Shown here piece by piece: positions 38,799 through 47,788 of a stretch of DNA of 64,000 nucleotides. A program made the position numbers and the translations under genes. The notes below the pieces were generated by a model, which had not been told where the DNA came from, made no database searches, and was given only the letters and a program-made list of their open reading frames with translations. This DNA comes from Solirubrobacteraceae bacterium (GTDB taxonomy: Bacteria; Actinomycetota; Thermoleophilia; Solirubrobacterales; Solirubrobacteraceae), in the NCBI GenBank assembly GCA_030447505.1, contig JAUJOT010000001.1, positions 226,195-290,194 on the forward strand, given 5' to 3'. Numbering within the stretch: position 1 is the first letter of the stretch; each line of letters starts with the position of its first letter.

Positions 38799-39227
38799 AT
38801 CCTCGCGGATCCGCGCGGTTGCGCGGTATCCGCGTCGCGGCCGATGATGCGTCCTGAGAATCCTGCGCGGACCGGCGCAACCCCGAGCGGGCCCGGCCGC
38901 CACGCGATCTGCCATACCGCGCGAAACGTCCCGAGAACCCGAGCTCGCCGAGGCGCCGGCACCTGCCCGCTGCTGGGCCTCCGTACGAGATGCATGTCCC
39001 AGAGTTGGGCTTCTGGTACATCGCCGCACGCGCCCGGAGACCAACCTCTACCGGTCACAGAGTGACGGCGGCCATGGGAATCTCCCCGTAGGCGGCCATC
39101 GGATCTCCCCGCTGGCGGTCGCTGGATCTCCCCGCCCGTGGCCATCGGTTCTCCCCACGATTCTGTCCTGATCGGCCGGTACTGACCGGCGCGTCCTGTC
39201 ATCGACGCGCGTGCGGGAGGGTCCGGC

Positions 39228-40721
39228 TTGAAGAGCTCGGAGGAAGTGATGGAGATCCTGGAGGCGTTTGATTTGACCGGCACGCTGCGTGGCGCTGCGG
39301 AGCTGGCGGGCTGTGATCACAAGACGGTCGCGCACTGGGTGCGCGCTCGTGACGAGGCCGGCGGCGGGCTGCCCGTGCCGACGCGGCCGCGGCCGCGCAT
39401 CGACGCGTTCGCGGAGAAGATCGAGGAGTGGGTGGACCGGTCGCGCGGGAAGATCCGCGCGGACGCGGCGCATCAGCGACTGGTCGCGATGGGCTACATG
39501 GGTTCGGAGCGCACGACGCGCCGCGCGGTCGCTGAGGCGAAGCGACGGTGGCGCGCCGAGCACGGGCGCCGCACGAGGCCGTGGGTCGTCGAGCCGGGCT
39601 TGTGGATGCAGTGGGACTACGGCGACGGGCCGGTCGTCGAGGGGCGCTCGACGGTGTTGTTCTGCGCCTGGCTTGCGTGGTCGCGCTACCGCGTCGTGCT
39701 GGCGTTGCGTGATCGCACGATGGCGTCGGTGGTGATGGCGCTTGACCGCTCGTTGCGGGCGTTCGGTGGCGCGCCGACGTACGCGCTGACTGACAACGAG
39801 AAGACGGTGTCGGTTGATCATGTCTGCGGGATCGCGGTCCGCAACGCGACGATCGTGGCGGTTGGCCGCCACTACGGTCTGACGATCGCGACGTGCGTGC
39901 CGGCGGACCCTGAGAGCAAGGGTGGCTCGGAGGCGACCGTTCGGATCGCCAAGGCCGACCTCGTCCCGACTGATCACAACCTGCGCGACGCCTACGCGTC
40001 CTTCGGCGAGCTTGAGCAGGCGTGCGCCGTGTTCTGTGAGCGCGTCAACACGCGCGAGCACCGGATCACGCGGCGCGCGCCGGCGGTGATGCTCGCCGAG
40101 GAACGCGACAGGTTGCACCGGCTGCCGACGATGGCGCACACGGTCTGCTTCGGTGAGACGCGCAGGGTGTCGTGGCAGTCGACGATCAGTGTCGGCGGCG
40201 CGCTTTACTCCGTCCCGTCGACGCTCGTCGACGAGCGGGTGTGGGCGCGCGCTGAGGGTGGCAAGCTCGTCGTCGTTTATGCCGATGGCGAGGCGGGGTC
40301 GCGTGAGGTCGCGCGGCACGCGTTGACGACGCCGGGCCAGCCGAGCATCGACCAGCGCCACTACCCGCCCAGGCCTGCGGGCGCGATCGAGCGCAAGCCG
40401 CGCGCGCGCAGCGCCGACGAGGAGGCGTTTCTTGCGATCGGATCGGGCGCGGAGGCGTGGCTGATCGCCGCCGCCGCGGCCGGCGCGAGCCGGGTGCGGC
40501 GCAAGCTCGCCGAAGCCGTCGACCTCGCCAAGCTCCACGGCTCGGGCCAGGTCGACGAGGCGCTGCGGGCCGCGGCGGATGCCGGGCGCTTCGCTGACGG
40601 CGATCTCGCCGCGATCCTCGCCCACCACGACAGCGCGAAGGTGATCGCGTTTCCTGCCAAGGCCAGCGAGCAGCAGTCGCTGCAGCGCTCCACGGCGGCG
40701 TGGGAGGGCTACGGGCGATGA
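39228..40721 (+). CDS. istA: IS21 transposase IstA
   Basis: 497 aa. N-terminal HTH (EVMEILEAFDLTGTLRGAAELAGCDHKTVAHWV), then a DDE integrase core: D in MQWDYGDGPVV, D in ALTDNEKTVS, and E in PESKGGSEATVRIAK; the C-terminal beta-barrel region begins RRVSWQSTISVGGALYSVPS. Length and order match IstA. It needs the IstB ATPase for target selection. It overlaps the next small ORF by 4 bp. Confidence 0.95.
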   Translation: MKSSEEVMEILEAFDLTGTLRGAAELAGCDHKTVAHWVRARDEAGGGLPVPTRPRPRIDAFAEKIEEWVDRSRGKIRADAAHQRLVAMGYMGSERTTRRAVAEAKRRWRAEHGRRTRPWVVEPGLWMQWDYGDGPVVEGRSTVLFCAWLAWSRYRVVLALRDRTMASVVMALDRSLRAFGGAPTYALTDNEKTVSVDHVCGIAVRNATIVAVGRHYGLTIATCVPADPESKGGSEATVRIAKADLVPTDHNLRDAYASFGELEQACAVFCERVNTREHRITRRAPAVMLAEERDRLHRLPTMAHTVCFGETRRVSWQSTISVGGALYSVPSTLVDERVWARAEGGKLVVVYADGEAGSREVARHALTTPGQPSIDQRHYPPRPAGAIERKPRARSADEEAFLAIGSGAEAWLIAAAAAGASRVRRKLAEAVDLAKLHGSGQVDEALRAAADAGRFADGDLAAILAHHDSAKVIAFPAKASEQQSLQRSTAAWEGYGR

Positions 40722-40948
40722 CCGACTACTACTCCAGCATCCGTGTGCTGATCGATCCCGAGCAGTCTGACCCGTTGCCCGACGGGGGCCGCCGCCAAGA
40801 TGTCAGCGTGATCCTCACCGACGCTTCGCGCGGCGACCGGGCGTTGCGCCCGGCGGCGGTCGCGCTGTTGGTCTGCCAAGCCAGGGCACTGGCGTTCGAG
40901 TTGCTCGAGGTCGCCGAGCACGCCGACCGCATGAGGACACCGCGATGA
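40718..40948 (+). CDS. Small ORF between istA and istB
   Basis: 76 aa from ATG 40718 (MTDYYSSIRVLIDPEQSDPL), overlapping istA by 4 bp and istB by 4 bp, so it is part of a translationally coupled istA-orf-istB set. Sequence is acidic with an Ala/Leu helix (RPAAVALLVCQARALAFELLEVAEHAD). I know no function; the tight coupling suggests it is expressed and may be a linker or accessory factor of this IS21 subgroup. Confidence 0.65.
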   Translation: MTDYYSSIRVLIDPEQSDPLPDGGRRQDVSVILTDASRGDRALRPAAVALLVCQARALAFELLEVAEHADRMRTPR

Positions 40949-41727
40949 GCGTCAAGACGCCGATCGCTCCGCCGCTGCCCGCCGAGATCGACCGGCTGCT
41001 GCGCCGGCTGCGGATGCCCTACGTTCGCCACGCGGCCCCCGAGGTCCTCGCGACAGCCAAGTCGCAGCGCTGGGATCCCGCCGAAGTCCTGCGCGTCCTT
41101 CTGGTCGAGGAGGCGGCCGGTCGTGACCGCGCGACGATCCGGATGCGTCGCCGAGCGAGCGGGTTGCCGGCCGGCAAGACGTTCGACGCGTGGAAGGAGA
41201 ACGCCTCACCGATCCCACAAGCCACCCAGCAGGCGCTCAGGACGCTGGAGTGGGTCGCCCGGGCGGAGAACCTCTGCATCTGCGGACCGTCGGGGACCGG
41301 CAAGAGCCACCTCGCCGAAGCGCTCGGGCACGCCGCGATCGACGAGGGCAAGACCGTCGCGTGGCACACACTGGAGAGCCTCGCGACGCTGCTGCGACGC
41401 CACCGCGCCGACGACAGCGTGAACAAGGCGATCGGCCGGCTGATCCGCGCCGACCTGATCCTGATCGATGACGTCGGGATGCTTCCCGTCGCCGCCGACG
41501 CCGCTGAAGCGTTGTTCCGCGTCGTCGACGCCGCCTACGAGAAGCGCTCGATCGCCCTGACCAGCAACATCCACCCCGCCGGCTTCGACGAGCTGATGCC
41601 CAAGACCCTCGCCGCGGCGACCGTCGACCGGCTGCTGCACCACGCGCATGTGCTGCTGACCGACGGGACGGACTCCTACCGCTTGGCGCAAGCAACCGCC
41701 GGCAAGGGGGTGAGGCCCCTGACCTGA
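40945..41727 (+). CDS. istB: IS21 helper ATPase IstB
   Basis: 260 aa AAA+ protein of the DnaC/IstB type: an N-terminal helical domain, Walker A CGPSGTGKSHLAEALG, Walker B LILIDDVGMLPV, sensor ALTSNIHPAGFDELM and the C-terminal DRLLHHAHVLLTDGTDSYR. It forms oligomers on target DNA and activates IstA. Confidence 0.95.
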   Translation: MSVKTPIAPPLPAEIDRLLRRLRMPYVRHAAPEVLATAKSQRWDPAEVLRVLLVEEAAGRDRATIRMRRRASGLPAGKTFDAWKENASPIPQATQQALRTLEWVARAENLCICGPSGTGKSHLAEALGHAAIDEGKTVAWHTLESLATLLRRHRADDSVNKAIGRLIRADLILIDDVGMLPVAADAAEALFRVVDAAYEKRSIALTSNIHPAGFDELMPKTLAAATVDRLLHHAHVLLTDGTDSYRLAQATAGKGVRPLT

Positions 41728-42005
41728 CGCGCGCAGCGCGCTATCGCCGCTCGCCTCGCCCTACGGGCTCGGCTTCGCGACGACAGCGCGCTGGGGAGAA
41801 CCGATGGCCACCAGTGGGGAGACAACGTGTCCGCCAATGGGGGGAACCGATGGCCGTAGCTGGGGAGAAACCGATGGCCGTTGACAACAGAGCGCTCGAA
41901 GGTCGCGCACGACCGGATGCCATCGTCGCGGAACGACGTGCGCGAAAAACCTCGGCCCCTGGCGAAGCGGTCCGTCGCGTCCGGCACGTCGTCTTCGCTT
42001 CCCTC

Positions 42006-42926
42006 ATGCATTTCGCCGTTGCCGCCCAAGCTGCGTCGACTGACTACACGCCGGCGTACATCGCAGCGGTGGTCGCGGTCCTCGTTACGGCCATCACCGC
42101 GTGGACCGCGCAATTGCGGCTCCGCGCGCAACTTCGGCACGACCGTGAACTACATGACGTGGGGGAGCTGCGAACGGTTGTGGATGAGGCCGCGGGCCTG
42201 ACCTACGTCGCGCTAGACAAGATCAGCGATGCGATCGTCGCCGCCGAGGAATGGGCGCACGCGGAGACGAAGGCGGATGCGGCCGCGTTGGCTAGACACG
42301 AAGCGTTCGTGGCGACATGGCCGATGGAGGGCATGGCTGCGCGGCTTGCACTACGCCTAACTGAGCAGCACCTGGTGTACGTGTCGTTCCAGCAGTTCCA
42401 CCACGAAAGCAAGTCAGCTGCTCGCCAGATGCCGCTGACGCGTCCAGACATCGTCGACCCCGACCTTTGGCAGACCATCCCGCCGAGCTTGCGAAAGGCG
42501 CGCGCGCGGTTCCTAGGAGGGCTTGACGAAACGATTGGCGAAACTCGGCGGGGTCCCGGCCGACTAGCAGTCGATGTGGAAGACCGGACCAAGGGCGGGG
42601 TCTTCGCCGAACGTGATCGTGAAATGTGCGAAGAAGTCTCGCCGACCGTACAGAGCATGAGCCCCGTCCGCAAAAACGGGTTGAAACGCTATGACGGGTC
42701 CCCACAACTTCGGCGCGCCTCCTTGGGGAAGATGGACGACTTGCCCCGTGATGGGATGATTGGTCGTCCAAGTGGGAAAGCTGGTGCCTCCTGCGCCCCC
42801 GGAGCCGCCCGATGTGGCCACGAGATCCGTACTTGGATCAAGCCCCAAACCGGGTGCCTCCGATCTCGGCAGCAAAGTGCCATCGGCCCCGCTGTCGACC
42901 ATGCCAATGATCGCCGTCGCGTGTGA
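42006..42926 (+). CDS. Hypothetical protein with one N-terminal membrane helix
   Basis: From ATG 42006: a hydrophobic helix (YIAAVVAVLVTAITAWTAQL) followed by LRLRAQLRHDRELHDVGELRTVVDEAAGLTYVALDKISDAIVAA, a layout common in actinobacterial proteins with a TM anchor and a long helical cytoplasmic domain. The sequence looks natural up to about 42560. Beyond that it overlaps the whole retropepsin-like gene on the other strand and is unlike protein; a TAG in another frame at 42565-42567 suggests an indel just before and a real end there. The IS21 inserted about 115 bp upstream. Confidence 0.6.
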   Translation: MHFAVAAQAASTDYTPAYIAAVVAVLVTAITAWTAQLRLRAQLRHDRELHDVGELRTVVDEAAGLTYVALDKISDAIVAAEEWAHAETKADAAALARHEAFVATWPMEGMAARLALRLTEQHLVYVSFQQFHHESKSAARQMPLTRPDIVDPDLWQTIPPSLRKARARFLGGLDETIGETRRGPGRLAVDVEDRTKGGVFAERDREMCEEVSPTVQSMSPVRKNGLKRYDGSPQLRRASLGKMDDLPRDGMIGRPSGKAGASCAPGAARCGHEIRTWIKPQTGCLRSRQQSAIGPAVDHANDRRRV

Positions 42927-42972
42927 TTGGCAGCGAAACTGGACCCACAGAAAGGGGCCAGCCGAGGGACAT
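42564..42972 (-). CDS. Retropepsin-like aspartic protease (possible 1-bp frameshift)
   Basis: The main frame (42902-42564) has the retropepsin signature MVDSGADGTLLPRSEAPGLG with the catalytic DSGA and a C-terminal GRRDFFAHFTITFGEDP, the usual flap/closing strands. The expected first strand is in another frame from ATG 42972: MSLGWPLSVGPVSLPITRDG, joined near 42905-42925 by a one-base shift. Family members of about 110-130 aa act as single-domain dimers. It lies 7 bp after the DUF5678 stop, so they form a pair. Confidence 0.6.
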
Positions 42973-42979
42973 GGGGTCG

Positions 42980-43192
42980 TCAGACGGGGCGAGTGCGGTA
43001 GAAGTGCGTAGAGGCTTCCGGCACCCTGAACAGGGCGTCGGTGGACTCTACGCGATCATCCTGGCGCAACTCGTCGTCGGTCGCGGCGTCAGCGATGATT
43101 TCGCCGTCGCGGAGCGCGATCCACCGTCCTGGGAACTGGTCGAACGCCTCCTGAGGAACAGGCGACTTAGAAACTTCGGCGATAGGCGCCAT
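42980..43192 (-). CDS. DUF5678-like small protein
   Basis: 70 aa from ATG 43192 (MAPIAEVSKSPVPQEAFDQF). The core FPGRWIALRDGEIIADAATDDEL and LFRVPEASTHFY matches the DUF5678 pattern 'xxGKWVAxxxGxVxAxxxxxxEL...VFRVPxxxx'. Such proteins are often encoded directly before retropepsin-like proteases, as here; my recollection is that the pair is widespread but uncharacterised. A substrate, inhibitor or antitoxin role is speculation. Confidence 0.7.
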   Translation of the reverse strand: MAPIAEVSKSPVPQEAFDQFPGRWIALRDGEIIADAATDDELRQDDRVESTDALFRVPEASTHFYRTRPV

Positions 43193-43353
43193 GGTGGCCT
43201 CCTCATTTGGGCCGTGCCGCGCGCGTATACCATACGCAGCGGCTGTTCGCAAGGGGTCGTGCTAGGGAACTATCGCAGATGTTCCCCCCGGGCGCGGAAG
43301 TTATTTGCCAGAGTGGCGAATAGCAGGGCAAGCTGGCGTGCAGCACGCGCTCT

Positions 43354-44491
43354 TCACGGTGCCTTCGAAATGCTGCGCGCCTTGCTGAGCGCGCATCCGA
43401 GCTTGGCGAGGATCGTCAGGTCGGCGTGCAGCCGCACCCGCTCGATCCCGCGCACGCGCAAGGGCAGCAGCGACCATTCGTGCTTCAAACGGCCGAACTC
43501 GCGCTCGACTGCTCCCCGGCTGCTGTAGAGCTTGCGCGACCGCTCCGTGTGGCGCGGGATGAGCGGGTGCATCCGGTCGGCCTTGACCCACATCGACTTC
43601 GGCTTGCATTCGCCACTTCGGGCAGCGCCACTTGGTTGCCTGCCGCTTGTAGTCGGTCCCGGCGAACGTCCACTCGCCGTGTTCGCAGCAGCGCGGCTTG
43701 TGGTCGCCACGGACCACGGCGGGCGTCTGGCGAAGCGGGGTGATCGGCGCGATGCCGCGCTCCATGCAGCCGTCGTGGATCGGGCCGTTGTCGTAGCCCT
43801 TGTCCATGATCGCGACGCTGGGCTTGAAGCCGCGTTCGCGTGTCGCGTCGATGAGGCCAAGCGCGAAGTTCGTCTCAGCCGCACTGGCCGTCTCGACGGT
43901 CCACGCCAGAGGCAGCCCTGTCGCGACACACACGGCGGCGTGGACCTTGTAGCCGTAGTAGCCGCCGCCCTTGCGCGTTGAGACTGCGGAGCGATGCCCC
44001 CACGACGCGTCAGGGTCGGAGAACCGCTCGCGCTCGGCTCCGCCCTTCGACACGTAGCGCTGTCCGTTCGCGTACGCGGGAAGGTCGGAGCCGTCGATGG
44101 CGACGTTCTCGCCCATGTCCGGGTGTGCCTCGTGCAGACGAGCCGTCACAGCGTCAATGCAGGCGTCCAGGAGCGGCTTGTAGGTGCGTAGCTTGGTGGC
44201 GAAGCGGTAGCACGCCCATTCGCTCGGCGGGGCACCATCACAGCCGAGAGCGGCTTGCAGCGCATCATGTTCCGCGACGAGCCGCACGGTGCGCGTCCAC
44301 GTCGAGATCGCGTACATGCTCTTAGCGAGCGCCATGCCGACCATGCAGCGGATCGGGTAGCCGGGACGGCCGGTCCAGCGGGTCGCCTCAAGCTCAGAGA
44401 CGAGAGCCGCAATCTCCGGGGAGTCGAGGAGTCCTGCAAGCTCGGATACCGCCGAGCGCGGTGCTACCTTCTGCGAGTCCACGGAGTCCAA
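43354..44491 (-). pseudogene. IS5/IS1182-type DDE transposase, frameshifted
   Basis: From 44491 the protein shows GRPGYPIRCMVGMALAKSMY, VAIDGSDLPAYANGQ (D), KGGGYYGYKVHAAVCVATGLPL and SVAIMDKGYDNGPIH (D). Near 43615-43622 one extra base breaks the frame: the following frame gives SGECKPKSMWVKADRMHPLI, then RGAVEREFGRLKHEWSLLPLRVRG with the catalytic E. All three acidic residues exist but in two frames, so it is inactive unless recoded. Element ends were not resolved. Confidence 0.82.
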
Positions 44492-44660
44492 CCCTTCGTG
44501 GTCCAGACCCCCGGACGTTGGCGCGTCGCGGGGGTCGCTTATTGGAGATCGAAGGCAAGACTACAGGTCGCATCGGACGGAAAAACGCCGCGCTAGCAGG
44601 GAAAAGGAGCCTCAAATTGGAAGACAGCCAGGGGAGTCAGTAGACTCCCTGAAAAGGGAC

Positions 44661-44687
44661 GGGGCCGGCCTTTTGGCGGCCGGCCCC
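44661..44687. terminator. GC-rich hairpin with T-rich loop
   Basis: 10-bp perfect stem GGGGCCGGCC/GGCCGGCCCC with loop TTTTGGC, between the broken transposase and the winged-helix gene; it could terminate the minus-strand gene ending at 44725. Confidence 0.6.
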
Positions 44688-44724
44688 GGAGCGAACCCGA
44701 TACGGATTAGGACTAGCCCAAGCC

Positions 44725-45204
44725 CTAATCCGCCTCCTGGGACTCCGTAGCCGTGAACGGCGGCTCGGTGGTCTCATTCTCGGTAGGTCCCGCGTTCGAC
44801 TCCGCTGAGGAGCCGTTCCGGGACGGAAGCTTGTAGGCGCCCTCGCGAATACGCACGGCCTCCCCCTCGTCCACGAGACGACGGATCATGTTGCGGATCG
44901 CGCCGGGTTGGACGGTCGAACCGGCGGCACGGAGCGATGCGATCACTTCTGCCGGGCTGGTCGTGTCATCACCGGCGGCTCGCAGGGCATCGAGTACCAA
45001 CTCCCGTGTACCGCCGCTTGCGCTCGCGCGACGCGTAGGACGTGGCGAGCGACGCGCGGCTTGCTGCGCCTGCTTCGCAAGCGCTTGCTCGATCTGATCG
45101 ATCTCGACTTGAAGCCGAGCGACCTCCGCGCGCGCCTTCTCGTGAATCTCGCGCAACTCCTCCTCTGGCCGCTGCGCGAGGAGCGATACGACGTACTGGC
45201 TCAT
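44725..45204 (-). CDS. Coiled-coil plus winged-helix regulator
   Basis: 159 aa from ATG 45204 (MSQYVVSLLAQRPEEELREI). A coiled coil (residues 12-50, ARAEVARLQVEIDQIEQAL) is followed by a basic linker and a winged helix (TRELVLDALRAAGDDTTSPAEVIASLRAAGSTVQPGAIRNMIRRLVDEGEAVRIREGAYKLP). The tail is polar and acidic. The architecture parallels the chromosomal protein at 13507-13920. It is likely an island-encoded DNA-binding protein. Confidence 0.78.
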   Translation of the reverse strand: MSQYVVSLLAQRPEEELREIHEKARAEVARLQVEIDQIEQALAKQAQQAARRSPRPTRRASASGGTRELVLDALRAAGDDTTSPAEVIASLRAAGSTVQPGAIRNMIRRLVDEGEAVRIREGAYKLPSRNGSSAESNAGPTENETTEPPFTATESQEAD

Positions 45205-45350
45205 GGCGCGTGAGTCTAGCACGTGCGGGCGTCGGCACATGTGCGTGTCAACCAAAATATGACACCCCCGAACGCGATTCGCGTGCCCGCACGCAAGTTG
45301 CGTACCCTCCCTCGCCAACTCGCGCCGTGACCTGCGGTACGATGCGTTAG

Positions 45351-45422
45351 GACCGGGTGGCTGAGCGGTTAGGCACTCCCTTCGCATGGGGTTTCACGCG
45401 GGTTCGAATCCCGTCCCGGTCT
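45351..45422 (+). tRNA. tRNA-like gene, apparent anticodon CGC (identity doubtful)
   Basis: A 72-nt cloverleaf can be drawn: acceptor GACCGGG/CCCGGTC (perfect), D-arm GCT..GGC with AGCGGTTAG loop, anticodon arm CTCCC TTCGCAT GGGGT (last pair mismatched), 5-nt variable loop, T-arm GCGGG TTCGAAT CCCGT. The anticodon would be CGC (Ala, GCG), but the G3:U70 pair needed by AlaRS is absent (C3-G70), the discriminator is T and the D-arm resembles Ser/Leu tRNAs. It may be an extra island tRNA of altered identity or a decayed copy. Confidence 0.6.
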
Positions 45423-45431
45423 CATCCCGAC

Positions 45432-45576
45432 TACCGAACGACGGCGTCGTTCGGTATGCTTTCGGCTCCCATGCGAAAGGGAGCCAAGCGCTTCGGCGCT
45501 TGCCTAGCCGCCGGTGGGATCGGATTCGCCGGTGGACGACGTTTCGCGAAAGGCCCGCCTCCCGGTGGGCCTTTCG
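45432..45576 (+). other. Cluster of four stem-loops downstream of the tRNA-like gene
   Basis: Successive perfect hairpins: TACCGAACGAC/GTCGTTCGGTA (45432-45456, 3-nt loop); GGCTCCC/GGGAGCC (45464-45485); AAGCGC-TTCG-GCGCTT (45486-45501, an extra-stable C(UUCG)G loop); CGAAAGGCCC/GGGCCTTTCG (45547-45576) followed by TTTG, a likely terminator. The rest to 45866 shows no gene. The cluster may be a structured RNA transcribed with the tRNA. Confidence 0.6.
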
Positions 45577-45866
45577 TTTGGGGTAGCCCATCGGCCAGAG
45601 CGAGGTATTCGCCATGAGGACCGATCCGAATAGCCCCGCCAACACTGGGCGAACGAGTTTCGCCAAACCCTCCTAGTGGAGGCAAACGCTGTCGTCGCCA
45701 CCCACCTCCCCGAGTCTGCTCGGTCAGAGGGACGTTGGTCGCCGGCCAGTCGCCCGGGAGTGTTCGGGAGGCGTTCGTAGCCGCGCCGACGCCGATCCCG
45801 CTGCGGAACCCTGACGGCGACGGAGCCAGCGAGGACGCACGCGCGTGATCGAGCGCACGGACAGCC

Positions 45867-47156
45867 CTAGTGCTTGTCGATTGGGATTACCACGTTGCTT
45901 CGTCGGATCTCGTGCGCCAGGCTAATCGCGCGGTCCAGCACCCGCACGATCGGGATTCGTCGCTCTGTCCCTCGCTCGAGCGCCCGCCGGATTTTCGTCT
46001 CGAGCACGGGCCACAGGGCCTCAGCCAGATCAGGCTTGCTCGTCCCGTGCAGCAGCATCTCGAGGTTGCCATGCCGCTCGCGAAGCTTTCGAACGAGCTC
46101 CACGAGCTTCTCCAGAGTCGGTCGCCTCGATCGCCGATCGAGCCCGTCGATCGCCAGTGCGATCTGGCGGTCGGTGAAGTGCGCGTACTCGAAGCTCGCT
46201 CCGCCGCGATTCCAGACGTCGACGTGCACCAGGCGCGCGACCGACGCGCGAACCGCCGCGGTCTGCTGCTCGGGGGGGAGTGTCCGCAGGACCCGTTCAA
46301 TCCAGCTTTGGCGTCGCGCGGCGCGCATAGCTGCCGTGGCCCGTGGCCCTTCGGCGTCGGTAACTGAGAGCAGGCGCGTCAGCGGTCGTGTAAGCGCGAT
46401 GTAGCGCCCGTCCTGTTCGAGCGCCCCGCGCGGTGCGATGGCGTATGCGACGAGCGCGCTTAGGTTCGCCGTGACGCCCTCAGCGTCTTGTACGCGGATG
46501 TAGTTGTCGTCGACTCGGACATCCAAGAGCTTCATGACGCGTGGCAGCAGTCGCATTTCGGTCGCTCCTTCCAGCACGAGGACCACCCGGGGATGCGGCG
46601 ACAGGCCGAAGCGGGTCAAGAGGTCGTCAAGGCCGCCGCGCGGCTTGAGCCGCCGCTCGAAATCCGAACGAACCCACCGGCCCGCGAGACCGTCGCTGGG
46701 CAGCGGCGCGGCGCGGCCGGCCCGGGCGAGGTCCTCGTAATAGCGCAGAAAAATCTCGGCGGCGAGGCGCAGGTCGATCGCGCTGCGCGCTCGACCTGAC
46801 AGCCGCAGCCATCGCTCGGGGTCGGCCTCACGGACGATGTCGATCCAGTCCCCGAGCGGATCGATGCCGTCCGCCTGCGCGAGCAGCAACGCCGCCGTGT
46901 CGCGAAGCCATACCGGTCGCACGCCGAGCCACCGGAGCGTTGACCCGACGCGCTGGCGCTCGCGCCATCGGTCGTACTCATCAAATGCGTTGAGCGACGG
47001 CAGCCGCAGGCGCCCGACGACAGCCGAGTGGTAGCGCGCCTCGAGCGCCGATACGGCGACCACGACATCTTGAGCCCAGAGTGGCCGGACCCCGTTCTTC
47101 GGTCCACCTGCTGTGAGAGCCGGGTGGATGTAGTACGGGCACGCTAGGTGCTGCCG
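45867..47156 (-). pseudogene. TOPRIM-domain protein, N-terminus lost to IS debris
   Basis: The coherent part begins near ACPYYIHPALTAGGPKNGVR and runs about 425 residues. It has a helical region (LEARYHSAVVGRLRLPSLNA; TLRWLGVRPVWLRDTAALLL) and then a TOPRIM fold: VVLVLEGATEMRLLPRVMKLL (catalytic Glu) and an acidic ALTRPLTRLLSVTDAEGPRA (DxE-type acidic pair). HVDVWNRGGASFEYAHFTDRQ follows. OLD/Gabija-type nucleases use such TOPRIM domains, but here no ATPase is fused. The open frame extends to 47375 into transposase remnants, so the native start is missing. Confidence 0.7.
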
Positions 47157-47220
47157 CGGACGGAAGCCCGCCGCGGAGGCGAGCCCGGAGGGCGAGCCGA
47201 GCGGCGGGCTTCCGTCCGCG
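47156..47220. repeat. 20-bp inverted repeat at the IS3 fragment border
   Basis: CGGACGGAAGCCCGCCGC near 47158-47175 is matched by GCGGCGGGCTTCCGTCCG near 47201-47219, enclosing about 25 bp. It lies just beyond the stop of the IS3-type fragment (47240) and may be its terminator or part of its left end. Confidence 0.6.
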
Positions 47221-47239
47221 CGCGTCCGTGCGGTGAGGG

Positions 47240-47740
47240 TCAGGCGGCGGGTGCGGGTAGCGTCCAGGCAGCAGCGAAGACGGCGGGAGCCTTGCGGCCA
47301 AGGGCGGAGTGCGGCCGGTGGCGGTTGAAGTCCTCGCGCCAGTCCTCGATCACGACCCGGGCTTCGGCGAGGCATGAGAACAACTCGAGGTTCAGCAGCT
47401 CGTCGCGTACGCGCGAGTGGAAGGACTCAACGAACGGGTTCTGCCACGGTGCGCCGGGGTCGATGTAGCTGGTCAGCGTGCTCTGCGCGGCGCACCAGTC
47501 GATCAGCGCGTTCGCGGTCATCTCCGGGCCGTTGTCGCAGCGGATATGCGTTGGGGCGCCACGGACCGCGACGAGTGCCTCCAGCACCGCGACGGTCTGA
47601 TCGGCGGTGACGCTGCGGGCTGTGTGCATGACCAGCGCCTCCCTGGTGAACTCGTCGACGACGTTCAAGAGCTTCAGCACGTGGCCGTCGGCGGTCTGGT
47701 CAAACTGGAAGTCAAACGCCCACACGTGCCCGGGGCGCTC
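47240..47740 (-). pseudogene. IS3-family OrfB, C-terminal fragment
   Basis: The DDE core is complete in the fragment: D in VWAFDFQFDQTADG, D in IRCDNGPEMTANALIDW, E in NPFVESFHSRVRDELLN. The N-terminal HTH_21 part is absent because the frame is cut at 47740/47741 by the end of the next IS. It is a third, unrelated IS3-type transposase (different from the two described next). Confidence 0.88.
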
Positions 47741-47788
47741 TGAGGCGGGCTGGGTTTCGCGGAGACCGGGTTTGGTGGGTTCCTCTCT

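Larger units (their letters stand above)
38167..39056. other. 890-bp stretch without a convincing gene
   Basis: Upstream of the xis-like gene and before the IS21 element. Several open frames run through but none shows a recognisable domain or good start. It contains a large hairpin (38639-38683), a 14-bp iteron array (38748-38798) and short repeats of GAGTACGCGAC (near 38282 and 38412). It most likely holds the promoter/control region of the int-xis operon and possibly an origin-like site. Confidence 0.6.
39063..41886 (+). mobile_element. IS21-family insertion sequence, complete
   Basis: Left end TGACGGCGGCCATGGG and right end ...CCGATGGCCGTTGACA are imperfect inverted repeats (TGACGGCGGCCAT against TGTCAACGGCCAT). 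Each end carries four subterminal copies of a motif like GGCCATCGGTTCTCCCC (39070-39155; 41793-41880 inverted), typical of IS21. The hexamer ACAGAG flanks both sides (39057-39062, 41887-41892), a target duplication. Encodes istA, a small middle ORF and istB. Appears intact. Confidence 0.9.

Noticed and set aside
45357..45617. ORF starting in the tRNA-like gene (MAERLGTPFAWGFTRVRIPS)
   Set aside because: Typical translation of a tRNA gene; not protein-coding.
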